The notes: generated from the letters alone by a model not told the origin. Positions 27,701 to 36,647 are shown, numbered from the stretch's first letter. The stretch is DNA of 38,985 nt from Chitinophagaceae bacterium (GCA_903642275.1 CAHJWK010000031.1:1-38985); one strand, 5' to 3'. Program-made: numbers and translations.

Positions 27701-29106
27701 ACGAAACTGCACTCTGGATTAGTTTGATTTATAGTGCCATCATTTAATAAACTTCCATCCCACTGGGAATTTCCTTGTTTGTTTTTTAAATTATCAAAAG
27801 TATAATAAGCTAAAAGTCCGGTTTGAGTAGCTGGATTAGAAAGCGGCTGATTCATGTGCGTATTAATTTCACTTTGTGTCCTTGCTGTATTCCATATTCG
27901 TACTTCGTTAATATAACCATGAAACTGAGTTGGGTTATGATCTGATGGTGCCGCGGTAGAACCAATCGTTGTAATCCAATTGTTTAAAATCATATCACCA
28001 GTACAAGGTGTTTGGCTCATTAAAAATCCATTCCTGTAAAATTTTAATGTTTCCCCATCATATACCATCGCTACGTGATATGTTTTATTCAATGAAAAAT
28101 TGCATACATCTGGTGTACTATGCCATCCTGTTGTTGTAGTAATTTCAGCACGTGTAGGCCGGAGTAGATAATTTACGTCTGTAGGATCTGTATGTTTAGA
28201 AACTATATCACCACCATAAGAACCAGGATCATAAGAATCAGTTCTATTAAATAAAGCTTCTACTGTTACTTTATTACCAGGTATATCCAAATCACCAATT
28301 TGAACACCTGGATCGTTTGGATCGACACCTGCAAACTGCGCCCAATTACTGCAAGGTTCAACTTTTGCACATCCAAATGAATAGGTTTTTACTTCATCTG
28401 CATTCAATGGCCGGTTATAAATTCTAACTTCATCAAGGTCACCATTCAACCAATAAGGGAAATTGATATCATTTAATCTTCCTAAAAATAAATCACTGGT
28501 ATTGGTAAAATTTAAACCAGATACTTTAGTGTCAAGAATCAAATTACAATCAATATATAACCTTGCGTCAATACCATCATAAGTGTAAACTACGCTATGC
28601 CAAATGTTTTTTTGTGCAAACGGTGTATCTTGAATCGGAGATAATCCTATACTGCTGCCATAGTAAGTTTGGTGAATTGTATCTGGTATTTCTACTCTAC
28701 AATTAGTTCCAGTATATAGCGCATCATCAAATCTTATAAAATATATTCCTGAATCACTATCGGTATTGCCTTTCATTAAAACATTGTTACCATGGCAAGG
28801 CCCATAATAAAATCCCGTTGGCTTTACCCATGCACAAATTGATATTGCATTACCTGTGTTTAAGCTGTTGCTGTTCGGTACTTCTATATAATTATCCACA
28901 CCATTAAAATGATACGCGCTATTTGCTTTACCGTAATAGTCCGAAGTGAGTGTAGCATTATTAAAGATGGGGTTATTACCGTTACCACTGGCATCATTGG
29001 CATTACCATTAAATGGGTAATAAGCTATAAGCCCGTTGTTCAAATCAACCTGGCTGAATGTTATAATTGGGACTAAAATAAAAAATACAAGACCGGGCAG
29101 CCGCAT
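24772..29106 (-). CDS. Large secreted multidomain protein with type IX secretion (type B) C-terminal domain
   Basis: 1444 residues from the ATG at 29106; a longer reading begins at TTG 29142, but MRLPGLVFFILVP, a Sec signal ending FSQ, fits the ATG. In order: LamG/concanavalin-like domain (about 22-245, LIAYYPFNGNANDASG); a second LamG (about 260-465); a PKD-like N-half; six ~50-residue repeats (about 530-830) with NTPxGINLGNIGxLNYP and a YGF...RxDFG pattern, likely a six-bladed propeller; the PKD C-half (VSYSQPGVYNVNLLVD); six ~78-residue Ig-like repeats each with a Cys pair (SICSGxxLxL...DSVxVxV); and a C-terminal domain with FTPNGDGLNDCF and GVYVYIITA, the gliding-motility/type B sorting signal. 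It should be exported through the outer membrane and kept at or released from the surface, probably as an adhesin. Confidence 0.88.
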   Translation of the reverse strand: MRLPGLVFFILVPIITFSQVDLNNGLIAYYPFNGNANDASGNGNNPIFNNATLTSDYYGKANSAYHFNGVDNYIEVPNSNSLNTGNAISICAWVKPTGFYYGPCHGNNVLMKGNTDSDSGIYFIRFDDALYTGTNCRVEIPDTIHQTYYGSSIGLSPIQDTPFAQKNIWHSVVYTYDGIDARLYIDCNLILDTKVSGLNFTNTSDLFLGRLNDINFPYWLNGDLDEVRIYNRPLNADEVKTYSFGCAKVEPCSNWAQFAGVDPNDPGVQIGDLDIPGNKVTVEALFNRTDSYDPGSYGGDIVSKHTDPTDVNYLLRPTRAEITTTTGWHSTPDVCNFSLNKTYHVAMVYDGETLKFYRNGFLMSQTPCTGDMILNNWITTIGSTAAPSDHNPTQFHGYINEVRIWNTARTQSEINTHMNQPLSNPATQTGLLAYYTFDNLKNKQGNSQWDGSLLNDGTINQTNPECSFVADSCGYKPQNVTAGFTSPDTVCIGKSLQFVNTSQNASNYYWNFCAADFNTTPDASNLSNPGNTLNAPVFMDYILDDNKNYYGFVSNHLNGHLIRLNYGVSLLNTPAAEDLGNIDAIPNYAEGIQTEKLNGKCYVFIVSGGDVNGSSSVLLRIDFGNSFANTPTGINLGNIGNLNYPHDLFITQENGNYYGFTANINDNTITRFDFGDDLSNTPAGINLGDIGDLNYPCGFSFINLNGNWYAFITNRNNNSVSRLDFGNALTNLPTGLNVGNPGNFLNNPRDISLFESCSGIIGLIVNEENEQTGTITKLNFNSDITSSPSAKDLGNIGGIVFPHSITKFFLEGNDIYSFIPNVTTSTLTRIRYVGCNSSSIPSSTLQTPPSVSYSQPGVYNVNLLVDIGLPTETSFCKQIVVKKCDSCTLKVSAGKDVSICYKDSTQLNAAGAISYNWKTSTALSDTTILNPVAEPLITTEFVVTGYDSNKTCSSKDTVKVSVLPLPVFTLSNDTSICSGSTLQLYAISNNYYHYHWFPPNYLSDTAIANPTSNPADTIKYFVTANDSENCRSTDSVQINVVPKPIVSTINDTSFCIGTNVSLITNATNANNFIWSPSSGLNSSTIQSPQATPTSSTLYTVIASNVLCSVKDSVRLTVFSLPNVSAGSDTIICTAGIAHLHASGAINFFWYPDLNISDINSANPFATPSGTTTYYVKGTDKNNCINFDSVIVLWHENPVFSITPQDSSICSGKSITLTASGGDIYSWSPVRSLSDSTSAKTSAHPTTTTQYSVHIYDSTCKTSNTLNSTIAVKSMPDITVTKSNDIDCSDLTARLNASGGNSYSWTPTTYIDNPQIANPVVNPLSNTTYVVTVTNTDNCVAQASILINSSVGNMGFYVANAFTPNGDGLNDCFGLRYWGTPATFDMEIFDKWGMQVYHSKNINECWDGTYKGRKQGSGVYVYIITATSICTHNNVFRKGTVVLIR

Positions 29107-29242
29107 AAGCAATGAAAGTTTCCTTGTGTTTAGCAATGGCAAATTAAAATAATTTTATCATATAGCTTATCAGTCATCATTTATTTAGGCATAAAACATA
29201 TATGTTTATTTTGCGTTAGTATAGAAAATCCAATTTATCTGT

Positions 29243-31621
29243 ATGACAGATCCAGATATACCGGTTAATGAAGCAGAGCGGATTAAAACTTTACATGAGT
29301 ATTCTATTTTAGACACACTGCCGGAAAAGGATTTTGAAGATATCACAAAGCTTGCTTCTCAAATTTGTAATACACCTGTTTCTGCAATTACGTTGATTGA
29401 TTCAAAACGTCAATGGTTTAAATCTAATCATGGTTTGAAAAACAGAGAAACGCCACGCGAATTTTCTTTTTGCGCACATGCCATAAACAAGCCTGACGAA
29501 ATTTTTATAGTTACCGATACACGGTCTGATCAGCGGTTTGCAGATAACCCGCTTGTTACCGGCGATCCTCACGTTATTTTTTACGCAGGTATGCCGTTGA
29601 TAAATGAAGAAGGTATTGCTTTAGGCGCCGTATGTGTGATAGATAGTAAGCCTCGAAAGTTAACCAAAGATCAGCTGTCATCTTTAAAAATACTTTCTAA
29701 TCAGGTAATGAAGTTGCTGGAACTCAGGAGAAAAAATATTGAATCTGAAGAAAGGGAACTCAACCTTGAAAGAATGCTGCAGTTGTTTAATGAATCAAGC
29801 AAAGTAGGCAAAGTAGGCGGATGGGAAATAGATCTTTTAAGCAATATACTTTCATGGACACCAGTTACAAAAGAGATACATGAAGTAACTGCTGATTTTA
29901 TACCAAATGTGCAGAAAGCAATTAATTTTTATAAATCTGGTGCCGACAGAGAAAAAATTTCATTATTGTTTCAACAGGCAATTGATGAAGGAACGGCTTA
30001 TGATACAGAGCTTAAGATAATTACTGCAAAAGGTAATGAGCGTTGGGTAAGAGCTAAAGGTGAACCCGAATTTGTTGATGGCATTTGCGTAAGGATGTAT
30101 GGTATATTTCAGGATATCAATGCTCAAAAATTAAAAGATATTCAGCTGGCAGAAAGCGAAGAAGTTTTTAAGCAAACATTACATTACGCACCTATCGGCA
30201 TTGCAGTAATCTCAACAGAAGGTAAATGGATAAAAGTAAATCAAACACTTTGCGATATTGCGGGCTATAGCGAGAAAGAACTTTTACTATCAAATTTCAA
30301 AGAAATTATTTATGCTGAAGATCGTAAAACAGACCTGCTTTACATAAGCGCTTTACTTAAAGGCGATATACAAAGTTATCAGCTTGAAAAAAGATGCGTT
30401 CGTAAAAACGGCCAGTTGGTTTGGATTTTATTATCTGTTTCGCTTGTAAAAAATGCAGTAAGAAAACCATTGTATTTTATTGCGCATATCATGAATATTG
30501 AAAACAGGAAAAAGAATGAAGAGACTTTAAAAGATGAACGTAAATTATTACACACCTTGATTGATAACCTGCCTTTAAATGTTTTCCTTAAGGATCGTAA
30601 TTCAAAAAAAATTCTTGTGAACAGGAAAGAAGTTGAATACCTTGGTTACAAAAGCGATAAAGATATTTTAGGCAAAAGCGATCTTGAACTTTATCCTGAA
30701 AACACTGCAATTATCTCTTTAAAAGAAGACCAGGAAGTATTTACTACCGGTAGATCAATAATAGACAAAGAAACAGTAAGTATAAAATACGATGGTACTG
30801 AAAATTGGTTTCTTACTTCTAAAATACCGGTGAAAAATAATAATAATGAAATCACAGCTTTGTTAGGAATTAGTTATGGCATAAATGAGAGGAAGAAAAA
30901 TGAAAAAGAACTTAAAGCATTGATTGAAGTAACAGGCGAACAAAATGTACGCCTGTTAAATTTTGCTCACATTGTTTCGCATAACTTAAGATCGCATTCC
31001 AGTAATTTTTCAATGCTTATAAATTTTTTGATAGAAGAAACAAATGAAGATCTAAAAAAACAGTTTTTAGATCAGCTTAAAAAAGCATCAAAAAACTTAA
31101 CTGAAACAATTGCGAATCTAAATGAAGTAGTAGCCGTTAATACAAAAGTTAAACATGAGTTGCACACCCTTAATTTAAATGCAGCCATAAAAAAAGTGCA
31201 TGATAATATACAGGCGCTTTTAATAGAAAACAAAGTAAGCTTTATAAACGAAGTTGATGAAGCTATTGCTATTAAAGCAGTACCTGCCTATTTAGACAGC
31301 ATATTGCTCAATTTTATAACTAATGGAATAAAGTACAGATCGAAAGAAGTGCCCGCCTTTATTAAATTATCTTCAGTTAAAAAACCTGGATATACATTGC
31401 TTACTGTTACTGATAATGGATTAGGAATTGATTTAAAACAACATGGTGAAAAATTGTTTGGGATGTATAATACATTTCATGGTAATAATGATGCAAAAGG
31501 TATAGGGTTATTCATTACTAAAAATCAAATTGAAGCAATGGGTGGTTCCATTGAAGTGGAAAGTAAAGTAAGAGCCGGCACAACGTTTAAGATTTATTTT
31601 AATGATAGCAATATTGCATGA
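29243..31621 (+). CDS. Soluble GAF/PAS sensor histidine kinase
   Basis: 792 residues without membrane segments. A GAF domain (about 20-155, [19 protein letters not shown], then FCAHAI) is followed by three PAS/PAC units (about 175-295, 305-425 and 435-555). The dimerisation/phosphoacceptor region has [10 protein letters not shown] (His about residue 580) and the ATPase domain has [13 protein letters not shown] (N box), [10 protein letters not shown] (G1) and KGIGLFITK (G2). HNLRS instead of HDLR/HELRTP is a variant common in this phylum. It should sense a cytosolic signal; no response regulator is fused or adjacent, so the partner is elsewhere. It diverges from the secreted-protein gene across a 136-base region that contains the palindrome AAACATATATGTTT (29194-29207). 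Confidence 0.93.
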   Translation: MTDPDIPVNEAERIKTLHEYSILDTLPEKDFEDITKLASQICNTPVSAITLIDSKRQWFKSNHGLKNRETPREFSFCAHAINKPDEIFIVTDTRSDQRFADNPLVTGDPHVIFYAGMPLINEEGIALGAVCVIDSKPRKLTKDQLSSLKILSNQVMKLLELRRKNIESEERELNLERMLQLFNESSKVGKVGGWEIDLLSNILSWTPVTKEIHEVTADFIPNVQKAINFYKSGADREKISLLFQQAIDEGTAYDTELKIITAKGNERWVRAKGEPEFVDGICVRMYGIFQDINAQKLKDIQLAESEEVFKQTLHYAPIGIAVISTEGKWIKVNQTLCDIAGYSEKELLLSNFKEIIYAEDRKTDLLYISALLKGDIQSYQLEKRCVRKNGQLVWILLSVSLVKNAVRKPLYFIAHIMNIENRKKNEETLKDERKLLHTLIDNLPLNVFLKDRNSKKILVNRKEVEYLGYKSDKDILGKSDLELYPENTAIISLKEDQEVFTTGRSIIDKETVSIKYDGTENWFLTSKIPVKNNNNEITALLGISYGINERKKNEKELKALIEVTGEQNVRLLNFAHIVSHNLRSHSSNFSMLINFLIEETNEDLKKQFLDQLKKASKNLTETIANLNEVVAVNTKVKHELHTLNLNAAIKKVHDNIQALLIENKVSFINEVDEAIAIKAVPAYLDSILLNFITNGIKYRSKEVPAFIKLSSVKKPGYTLLTVTDNGLGIDLKQHGEKLFGMYNTFHGNNDAKGIGLFITKNQIEAMGGSIEVESKVRAGTTFKIYFNDSNIA

Positions 31622-31772
31622 TTGTTTAATTGATTTTTATACAAACCAACAGCAGCATGTAAATGATTCTTGTACTTTTTTATAATTATTTCCAATTTAC
31701 TTTTACTGGAAATACATTAAAGCTTCATGCTCTTCATCAATAACAAGACTCAAAACAAAATCAGTTTTTAAT

Positions 31773-32093
31773 TTGCTTCCATTTATTCGTGCACATGAAG
31801 CATCTGTAAAACAACTTGTATCAATAAAAGGTTTCCTGACAGGTAAAGAATTGATAGATAGGAATCTTGCTTTCTGGACACTTACCATGTGGAAAGATGA
31901 CAACCCGATGCGCACATTTCGTAATTCAGCAGCAAATAGAAAAGCTATGCAAAAGCTGCCTGTGTGGTATAATGAAGCTTCGTACTTTCATTGGACTCAA
32001 TCTGAATCAACATTGCCGGATTGGAGTTTAGCTTTACAAAAATTATTTGAAGAAGGAAAGCTCTCAAAAGTCAGAAAACCTTCAGTTAATTAA
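31773..32093 (+). CDS. DUF3291/antibiotic-monooxygenase-fold protein, N-terminus uncertain
   Basis: The clear part is 106 residues from a TTG at 31773. KGFLTGKELIDRNLAFWTLTMW, FRNSAANRKAMQKLP and WYNEASYFHW match small ferredoxin-like-fold proteins related to DUF3291 and spheroidene-monooxygenase-like families; the biochemical role is not known. Similarity seems to extend upstream in the same frame (ITRLKTKSVFNLLPF), but that frame has no ATG or GTG. An ATG at 31727 reads MLFI in another frame, and removal of one base near 31739 would join it to ITRL. So the gene is either frameshifted at its very start or uses TTG with a shortened first strand. Confidence 0.65.
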   Translation: MLPFIRAHEASVKQLVSIKGFLTGKELIDRNLAFWTLTMWKDDNPMRTFRNSAANRKAMQKLPVWYNEASYFHWTQSESTLPDWSLALQKLFEEGKLSKVRKPSVN

Positions 32094-32180
32094 AAGGCTA
32101 ATAAATTCCGGCAATCAGGTGAAAGAAATTTAAAAACAGTCTTAATAAATACTAATAATCATCTTAAAACTAGAATTTAA

Positions 32181-32555
32181 ATGAGCACTATCCCTAAAGA
32201 TTATCCAGCAGTAACACCATACCTGATAGTAAATAACGCAGCAACATTTATACAATTTATGCAGGATGTTTTTAATGCAGAAGTTATAAATAAACACATC
32301 CGGGATGAAAAATTAATTATGCATGCTGAATTAAAAATCGGCAACAGCATAATTATGCTTGCAGAAAGTACAGAGCAATACGCGGCAGGTTCCGCAAGCT
32401 TATTTATTTATGTTGAAGCTGCGGATGTAACTTATAAAAAAGCGCTTAACAAAGGTTCAACAACTGTTACAGAATTAAGTGATCAGTCTTATGGCAGAAC
32501 CGGAGGTGTTAAAGACCCGTTTGGAAATATCTGGTGGATAACCTCTGTTCTTTAG
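32181..32555 (+). CDS. VOC-superfamily (PhnB/glyoxalase-like) protein
   Basis: 124 residues forming paired beta-alpha-beta-beta-beta modules. VTPYLIVNNAATFIQFMQDVFNAEV is the first module, with HAELKIGNSIIMLAES, and VKDPFGNIWWITSVL closes the second, as in PhnB-like proteins. Such proteins include glyoxalases, fosfomycin-resistance-like enzymes and many of unknown role; no substrate can be assigned. The EamA transporter follows, its ATG 12 bases after the stop, so the two are probably cotranscribed. Confidence 0.88.
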   Translation: MSTIPKDYPAVTPYLIVNNAATFIQFMQDVFNAEVINKHIRDEKLIMHAELKIGNSIIMLAESTEQYAAGSASLFIYVEAADVTYKKALNKGSTTVTELSDQSYGRTGGVKDPFGNIWWITSVL

Positions 32556-32567
32556 TTGTACTGCCAA

Positions 32568-33446
32568 ATGAAAAATGCACTTATTCGTTTGCATATAGCT
32601 GTTTTTCTTTGGGGCTTTACAGGCGTGCTTGGCCGCACCATATTGTTAAATGAAGGCTGGCTTGTTTGGTGGCGTATGCTTATAACTGCAGTTAGCTTGT
32701 GGCTATTATTTTATTTTCAAAAAAGAATAACCAAAATATCTTTTAGAGATTTTATTAAGATTGCACTTATCGGCACCTTACTCGCATTACACTGGCTTTG
32801 TTTTTATGGTAGTATTAAATACGCTAATGTTTCTATTGCATTAACCTGCTTAAGCACCACCGGTTTATTAAGTGCTATAGTCGAACCCATATTTTTAAGG
32901 CGAAGAATAAATGTATCTGAACTGGTTTTAGGCTTATTTGCCTTAGCTGGCATTATATTAATTTATTGTACTAACCTGTCTTATTCTATTGGTATTTATG
33001 TGGGATTACTTGCCGCCGTATTAGCTGTTTTTGTTTCTGTAATGAATAAAAAATTCACAACTAACTATGCGCCTAAAACAATAACACTATACCAGTTAAC
33101 AGGTGGTTTTTTAGGCTTAAGCTTATTGCTACCGTTGTACAATTACTTGTTTCCTTCAATCTATAAATTTCCGCAGCATCTTGACTGGCTCTGGCTTATT
33201 ATTTTAAGCTGGTGCTGTACCATTTTAACGTTCATGCTATATATAAAAGCGCTTAAAAGAGTAAGTGCGTTTACTGTAAACCTAACACTTACATTAGAAC
33301 CTGTTTATGGAATTATACTTGCCTTTATTATTTATCATGAGAACAAAACTTTAAGTCGATATTTTTTTGCCGGGTTTGGTTTAATTTTTATTGCCGTTTG
33401 TTTACAGATGTTACGATTGATAAAACAAAACAGAAAATCTATTTAA
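32568..33446 (+). CDS. EamA/DMT-family inner-membrane transporter
   Basis: 292 residues with about ten transmembrane helices in two EamA repeats. The first begins IAVFLWGFTGVLGR and contains GTLLALHWLCFYGSIKYANVS; the second contains LTLEPVYGIILAFIIYHE, typical of drug/metabolite transporters of this group. Substrate unknown. A TTG at 32556 would add four residues; the ATG at 32568 is preferred. The stop overlaps, tail to tail, a small frameshifted frame on the opposite strand. Confidence 0.9.
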   Translation: MKNALIRLHIAVFLWGFTGVLGRTILLNEGWLVWWRMLITAVSLWLLFYFQKRITKISFRDFIKIALIGTLLALHWLCFYGSIKYANVSIALTCLSTTGLLSAIVEPIFLRRRINVSELVLGLFALAGIILIYCTNLSYSIGIYVGLLAAVLAVFVSVMNKKFTTNYAPKTITLYQLTGGFLGLSLLLPLYNYLFPSIYKFPQHLDWLWLIILSWCCTILTFMLYIKALKRVSAFTVNLTLTLEPVYGIILAFIIYHENKTLSRYFFAGFGLIFIAVCLQMLRLIKQNRKSI

Positions 33447-33607
33447 TACAACATAGTATTGCAGCACTAATAATCATTTTGAAGGCATTGGGTTCTATTC
33501 CCGCCAAATCCATTTGCGCTTTAAGGATATCAAAGGCAATCAATGCATTGATAAGCTGAATATGTTTTTACACGAGTATTAATAAGTTTTGTTTCATTAA
33601 TACTCAT
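33439..33607 (-). pseudogene. Possible frameshifted small gene
   Basis: On the minus strand an ATG at 33607 opens MSINETKLINTRV, then goes out of frame in a run of five As (near 33565-33570). In the next frame IQLINALIAFDILKAQMD and LAGIEPNAFKMIIS run to a stop at 33439-33441. Removing one A joins both into 55 residues. The joined product looks helical and protein-like, but I know no family for it. It could be a decayed gene, a sequencing error in a homopolymer, or chance. Confidence 0.3.
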
Positions 33608-33750
33608 CGTATAATTACATACCTGCTTTTAAAATAATAATAATGAGGCTAATGATTTAATTATTGTCAAAATAATTACATCCATCTTAATAAATAAAAA
33701 TATAATTTATTGTATGTTGAAATATTTTTGCGGATTCATAGATACAACAT
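33447..33750. other. AT-rich gap with one hairpin
   Basis: This gap separates the EamA gene from the flippase-like gene. It holds the possible small gene on the minus strand, an inverted repeat with 10-bp arms GAGTATTAAT (33574-33583) and ATTAATACTC (33596-33605) around a 12-base loop, and beyond it only AT-rich sequence. I see no clear promoter consensus. Confidence 0.6.
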
Positions 33751-34749
33751 CTGCAGAAAAAATTTAAAACCATATTAAACTATGTCATTGGTCCTTTACT
33801 GTTTATAATACTTGCATTTATCATCTATACAAAAGTAAAAAATCAACCAAACCTGCATGAAAAACTCATCATTTTTAAAAGTGTATTTACAAAGCAAAAT
33901 GCATGGAAACTTATCTCTTTGTTTATATTGCTTTGTGCTAACTGGGGCATAGAAAGCCGCAAGTGGCAACTACTTATGAGACCTGTTCAAAAGGTTAACT
34001 TTTTAACATCTGTAAAAGCAATATTATCAGGTCTTGCATTGTCTTTATTTATACCAAATGGCTTTGGCGAGTACCCGGCAAGGGCTTTATATATGAAAGA
34101 AGGAAACCGCTTACGTTCAGTTGCATTAAACATTGCGGGCAGCATGGCACAATTAATAGTAACACTTATTGCCGGCTTACTTTCTGTAATTTATTTACGT
34201 AATTCTACATGGCAAACACAACCGCAAATGCAGGGCCTATCTTTTCTTTGGCTTGATGGAATTATATCAATGATAACTTTAGGTACAATGGTATTGATAG
34301 TAATTTATTTCCGCTTATCATGGCTCATGCAGTTATTTGAAAAAATTCCTTTCGTGTATAAGTATAAATTATTTATACAAAGCCTTGAAACATTTCATTG
34401 GAAAGAATTAACAAGAATATTGTACTTATCTTTTTTACGTTTTCTGGTTTTTTTAGTTCAATATATAATAGTACTGCAGTTGTTTCATGTGAAGATTGGC
34501 ATTGCTGATGCTATTAGCACAACTTGCGTTCTGTTTCTTATTCTTGCAATACTGCCAACTATTCCGTTTGCAGATATTGGCATAAGAAGTGAAGCAGGTA
34601 GCCAGTTATTTGGATTGATTACGCCGGATATTTTTGGAGTAGTGGCAACCACATCGTTAGTTTGGTTTGTTAATCTTATCATTCCTTCAATATTGGGAAG
34701 TTTGTTTTTATTGAACGTAAAAATTTTTGGAAAGCAGCATACTAAATAA
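33751..34749 (+). CDS. Flippase-like integral membrane protein (UPF0104/LPG-synthase TM family)
   Basis: Multi-pass inner-membrane protein of the lysylphosphatidylglycerol-synthase transmembrane/AglD-like family. ANWGIESRKWQLL, SGLALSLFIPNGFGEYPARAL and SMAQLIVTLIAG are the conserved blocks, and PFADIGIRSEAGSQLFG lies near the C-terminus. A TTG at 33919 would give 276 residues, but the frame is open and family-like back to about 33751 (FKTILNYVIGPLLFIILAF, one more helix). No ATG, GTG or TTG exists in that part, so I mark the CTG at 33751 as a provisional start giving 332 residues. The true start may be non-standard or lost. The DUF3108 gene begins one base after its stop. Confidence 0.75.
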   Translation: MQKKFKTILNYVIGPLLFIILAFIIYTKVKNQPNLHEKLIIFKSVFTKQNAWKLISLFILLCANWGIESRKWQLLMRPVQKVNFLTSVKAILSGLALSLFIPNGFGEYPARALYMKEGNRLRSVALNIAGSMAQLIVTLIAGLLSVIYLRNSTWQTQPQMQGLSFLWLDGIISMITLGTMVLIVIYFRLSWLMQLFEKIPFVYKYKLFIQSLETFHWKELTRILYLSFLRFLVFLVQYIIVLQLFHVKIGIADAISTTCVLFLILAILPTIPFADIGIRSEAGSQLFGLITPDIFGVVATTSLVWFVNLIIPSILGSLFLLNVKIFGKQHTK

Positions 34750-34750
34750 A

Positions 34751-35542
34751 GTGAAAAAAATTTGTCTTATTATATTAAGTGTTTGTACTTACTGCAGGCT
34801 TTCTGCTGGAGATGATTTTTGCGGCATACGCAACTCAGCTTTTGCTGCAAATGAAACACTTACTTTTCAAATATTTTATAATGTAATTGGCTTATATATA
34901 AACGCCGGCACAGCTACATTCTCAAACAGGCTTGAGCGGTTAGATAATAAACCAGTTTATCATGTAATTGGCTTAGGCACATCAAATCCAAGCTATGATT
35001 TTATATTTAAAGTAAGAGACAGGTACGAAAGCTATTTTGATACAACTTACTTACAGCCCTTAAAATTTATTCGCAGTGTGGATGAAGGCGGATATAAAAA
35101 AACAGAAAATGTAACCTTCAACCAGCAAAACAATACCGCTACAACACTTAAGGGTGAGTATAAAGTACCCAATTGTGTGCAGGATGTTTTGAGCTCTATT
35201 TATTATGCACGCAATATTGATTTTAATAAATATAAGGTAAATGATAAAATACCTTTTTTTATGTTTTTGGATAATGAAGTGTATAACCTTTATATACGTT
35301 ATTTAGGCAAGGAAGATATTAAAACCAAATATGGAAAATTTCATGCAATTAAGTTTAAACCATTGCTTGTAAAAGGAACCATTTTTGAAGGCGGCGAAAA
35401 AATGAATGTTTGGGTAAGCGATGATCCTAACCACATTCCTTTACGTATAGAAAGCCCTATTGCAGTTGGCAGCATTAAGGTTGATATGATGGGCTATACC
35501 AACCTGCGCCATCCTTTGTATTCTAAAATGAGTGTGAGATAA
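34751..35542 (+). CDS. DUF3108-domain exported protein
   Basis: 263 residues from a GTG at 34751, which directly precedes a signal-like KKICLIILSVCTYCRLSAG; an upstream TTG at 34727 would overlap the previous gene and spoil the signal. The mature part, with ETLTFQIFYNVIGLYINAGTA and YHVIGLGTSN, then FRVRDRYESYFD-like and MNVWVSDDPNHIPLRIES, matches the DUF3108 family, whose function is unknown; these are beta-rich, probably periplasmic proteins. Adjacent start and stop with the flippase-like gene suggest joint expression. It faces asd tail to tail across 56 bases with no strong hairpin. Confidence 0.85.
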   Translation: MKKICLIILSVCTYCRLSAGDDFCGIRNSAFAANETLTFQIFYNVIGLYINAGTATFSNRLERLDNKPVYHVIGLGTSNPSYDFIFKVRDRYESYFDTTYLQPLKFIRSVDEGGYKKTENVTFNQQNNTATTLKGEYKVPNCVQDVLSSIYYARNIDFNKYKVNDKIPFFMFLDNEVYNLYIRYLGKEDIKTKYGKFHAIKFKPLLVKGTIFEGGEKMNVWVSDDPNHIPLRIESPIAVGSIKVDMMGYTNLRHPLYSKMSVR

Positions 35543-35598
35543 TAGTTAACAATTTTCTTAAAGAACTCTAACCAGCTTTTATTTTAATTAAATTGATA

Positions 35599-36591
35599 TT
35601 ATAACAAATCCTGCTTCAATAAATACTCTGCAATTTGAATGGCGTTGGTTGCAGCACCCTTACGTAAATTATCACTTACTATCCATAAGTTTAAAGTATT
35701 CGGCCTTGTCTCATCGCGCCTTATTCTGCCAACAAAAACTTCATCTTTTTCATGTGCCCATAAAGGCATTGGATACATTTGCTTAACAAGATCATCCTGT
35801 ACAATAACACCAGGTGCTCCCCTTAAAATTTCAATTACTTCTTTAATATCAAACTCATTATCAAATTCAACATTTACACTTTCACTATGGCCGCCAATAA
35901 CAGGAATGCGCACCGTAGTTGCCGTAACAAGAATATTGTCATCACGCATAATTTTTTTTGTTTCATTCACCATTTTCATTTCTTCTTTTGTATAACCATT
36001 TTCAAGAAAGACATCTATCTGCGGAATGGCATTTAAATCTATCTGGTATTTGTACGCCATCGGTCCGTCACTTACACCTTTTCTTTCATTAAATAATTGA
36101 TCAACTGCTTTCTTACCTGTGCCGCTAACACTTTGATACGTACTGACTACAATTCTGTTTATTTTATATTTTTTATGCAACGGATTTAATGCAACCACCA
36201 TTTGTATAGTTGAACAATTAGGGTTAGCAACTATTTTATCCTCGGGCGTTAATACATCTGCATTAATTTCTGGTACAACTAATTTTTTAGTTGCATCCAT
36301 GCGCCATGCGCTTGAGTTATCAATTACTGTTATTCCTGCTTCGGCAAACTTTGGCGCTAACTCAAGTGAAGTTTCCCCGCCGGCAGAAAATAAAGCAATT
36401 GCAGGTTTTGCAGCTATGGCATCTTCATAAAAAACAACTTTATATTTTTTTTGCCTGAATTCTATTTCCTTACCAATAGAACGTTCGCTGGCTACAGGTA
36501 ATAATTCTGAAACCGGAAAATCTCTTTCCTCTAAAACCTGTAACATTTTTGAACCGACCAAACCGGTTGCGCCAACAACTGCAACTTTCAT
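35599..36591 (-). CDS. asd: Aspartate-semialdehyde dehydrogenase
   Basis: 330 residues from the ATG at 36591. The enzyme reduces aspartyl phosphate to aspartate semialdehyde with NADPH, the shared step to lysine/diaminopimelate, threonine and methionine. VAVVGATGLVGSKML is the cofactor motif, NPNCSTIQM holds the catalytic Cys (about residue 127) and RIPVIGGHSESVNVEF the catalytic His (about 233). A longer reading begins at 36654, but those extra codons run through a terminator hairpin and the ATG next to KVAVVGATG is the family start. It stands alone on the minus strand, separated from the M13 peptidase by 191 bases. Confidence 0.95.
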   Translation of the reverse strand: MKVAVVGATGLVGSKMLQVLEERDFPVSELLPVASERSIGKEIEFRQKKYKVVFYEDAIAAKPAIALFSAGGETSLELAPKFAEAGITVIDNSSAWRMDATKKLVVPEINADVLTPEDKIVANPNCSTIQMVVALNPLHKKYKINRIVVSTYQSVSGTGKKAVDQLFNERKGVSDGPMAYKYQIDLNAIPQIDVFLENGYTKEEMKMVNETKKIMRDDNILVTATTVRIPVIGGHSESVNVEFDNEFDIKEVIEILRGAPGVIVQDDLVKQMYPMPLWAHEKDEVFVGRIRRDETRPNTLNLWIVSDNLRKGAATNAIQIAEYLLKQDLL

Positions 36592-36622
36592 AATTTCATT
36601 TTTTTTGTTCTTAATTGATATT

Positions 36623-36647
36623 AAAAAAACCTTCCGTTTTTGGAAGG
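36623..36647 (-). terminator. Intrinsic terminator between the M13 peptidase gene and asd
   Basis: On the minus strand CCTTCC, a 6-base loop and GGAAGG are followed by seven Ts (complement of 36623-36629). It lies about 135 bases past the peptidase stop and 32 bases before the asd start, so it should end peptidase transcripts. Confidence 0.75.
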
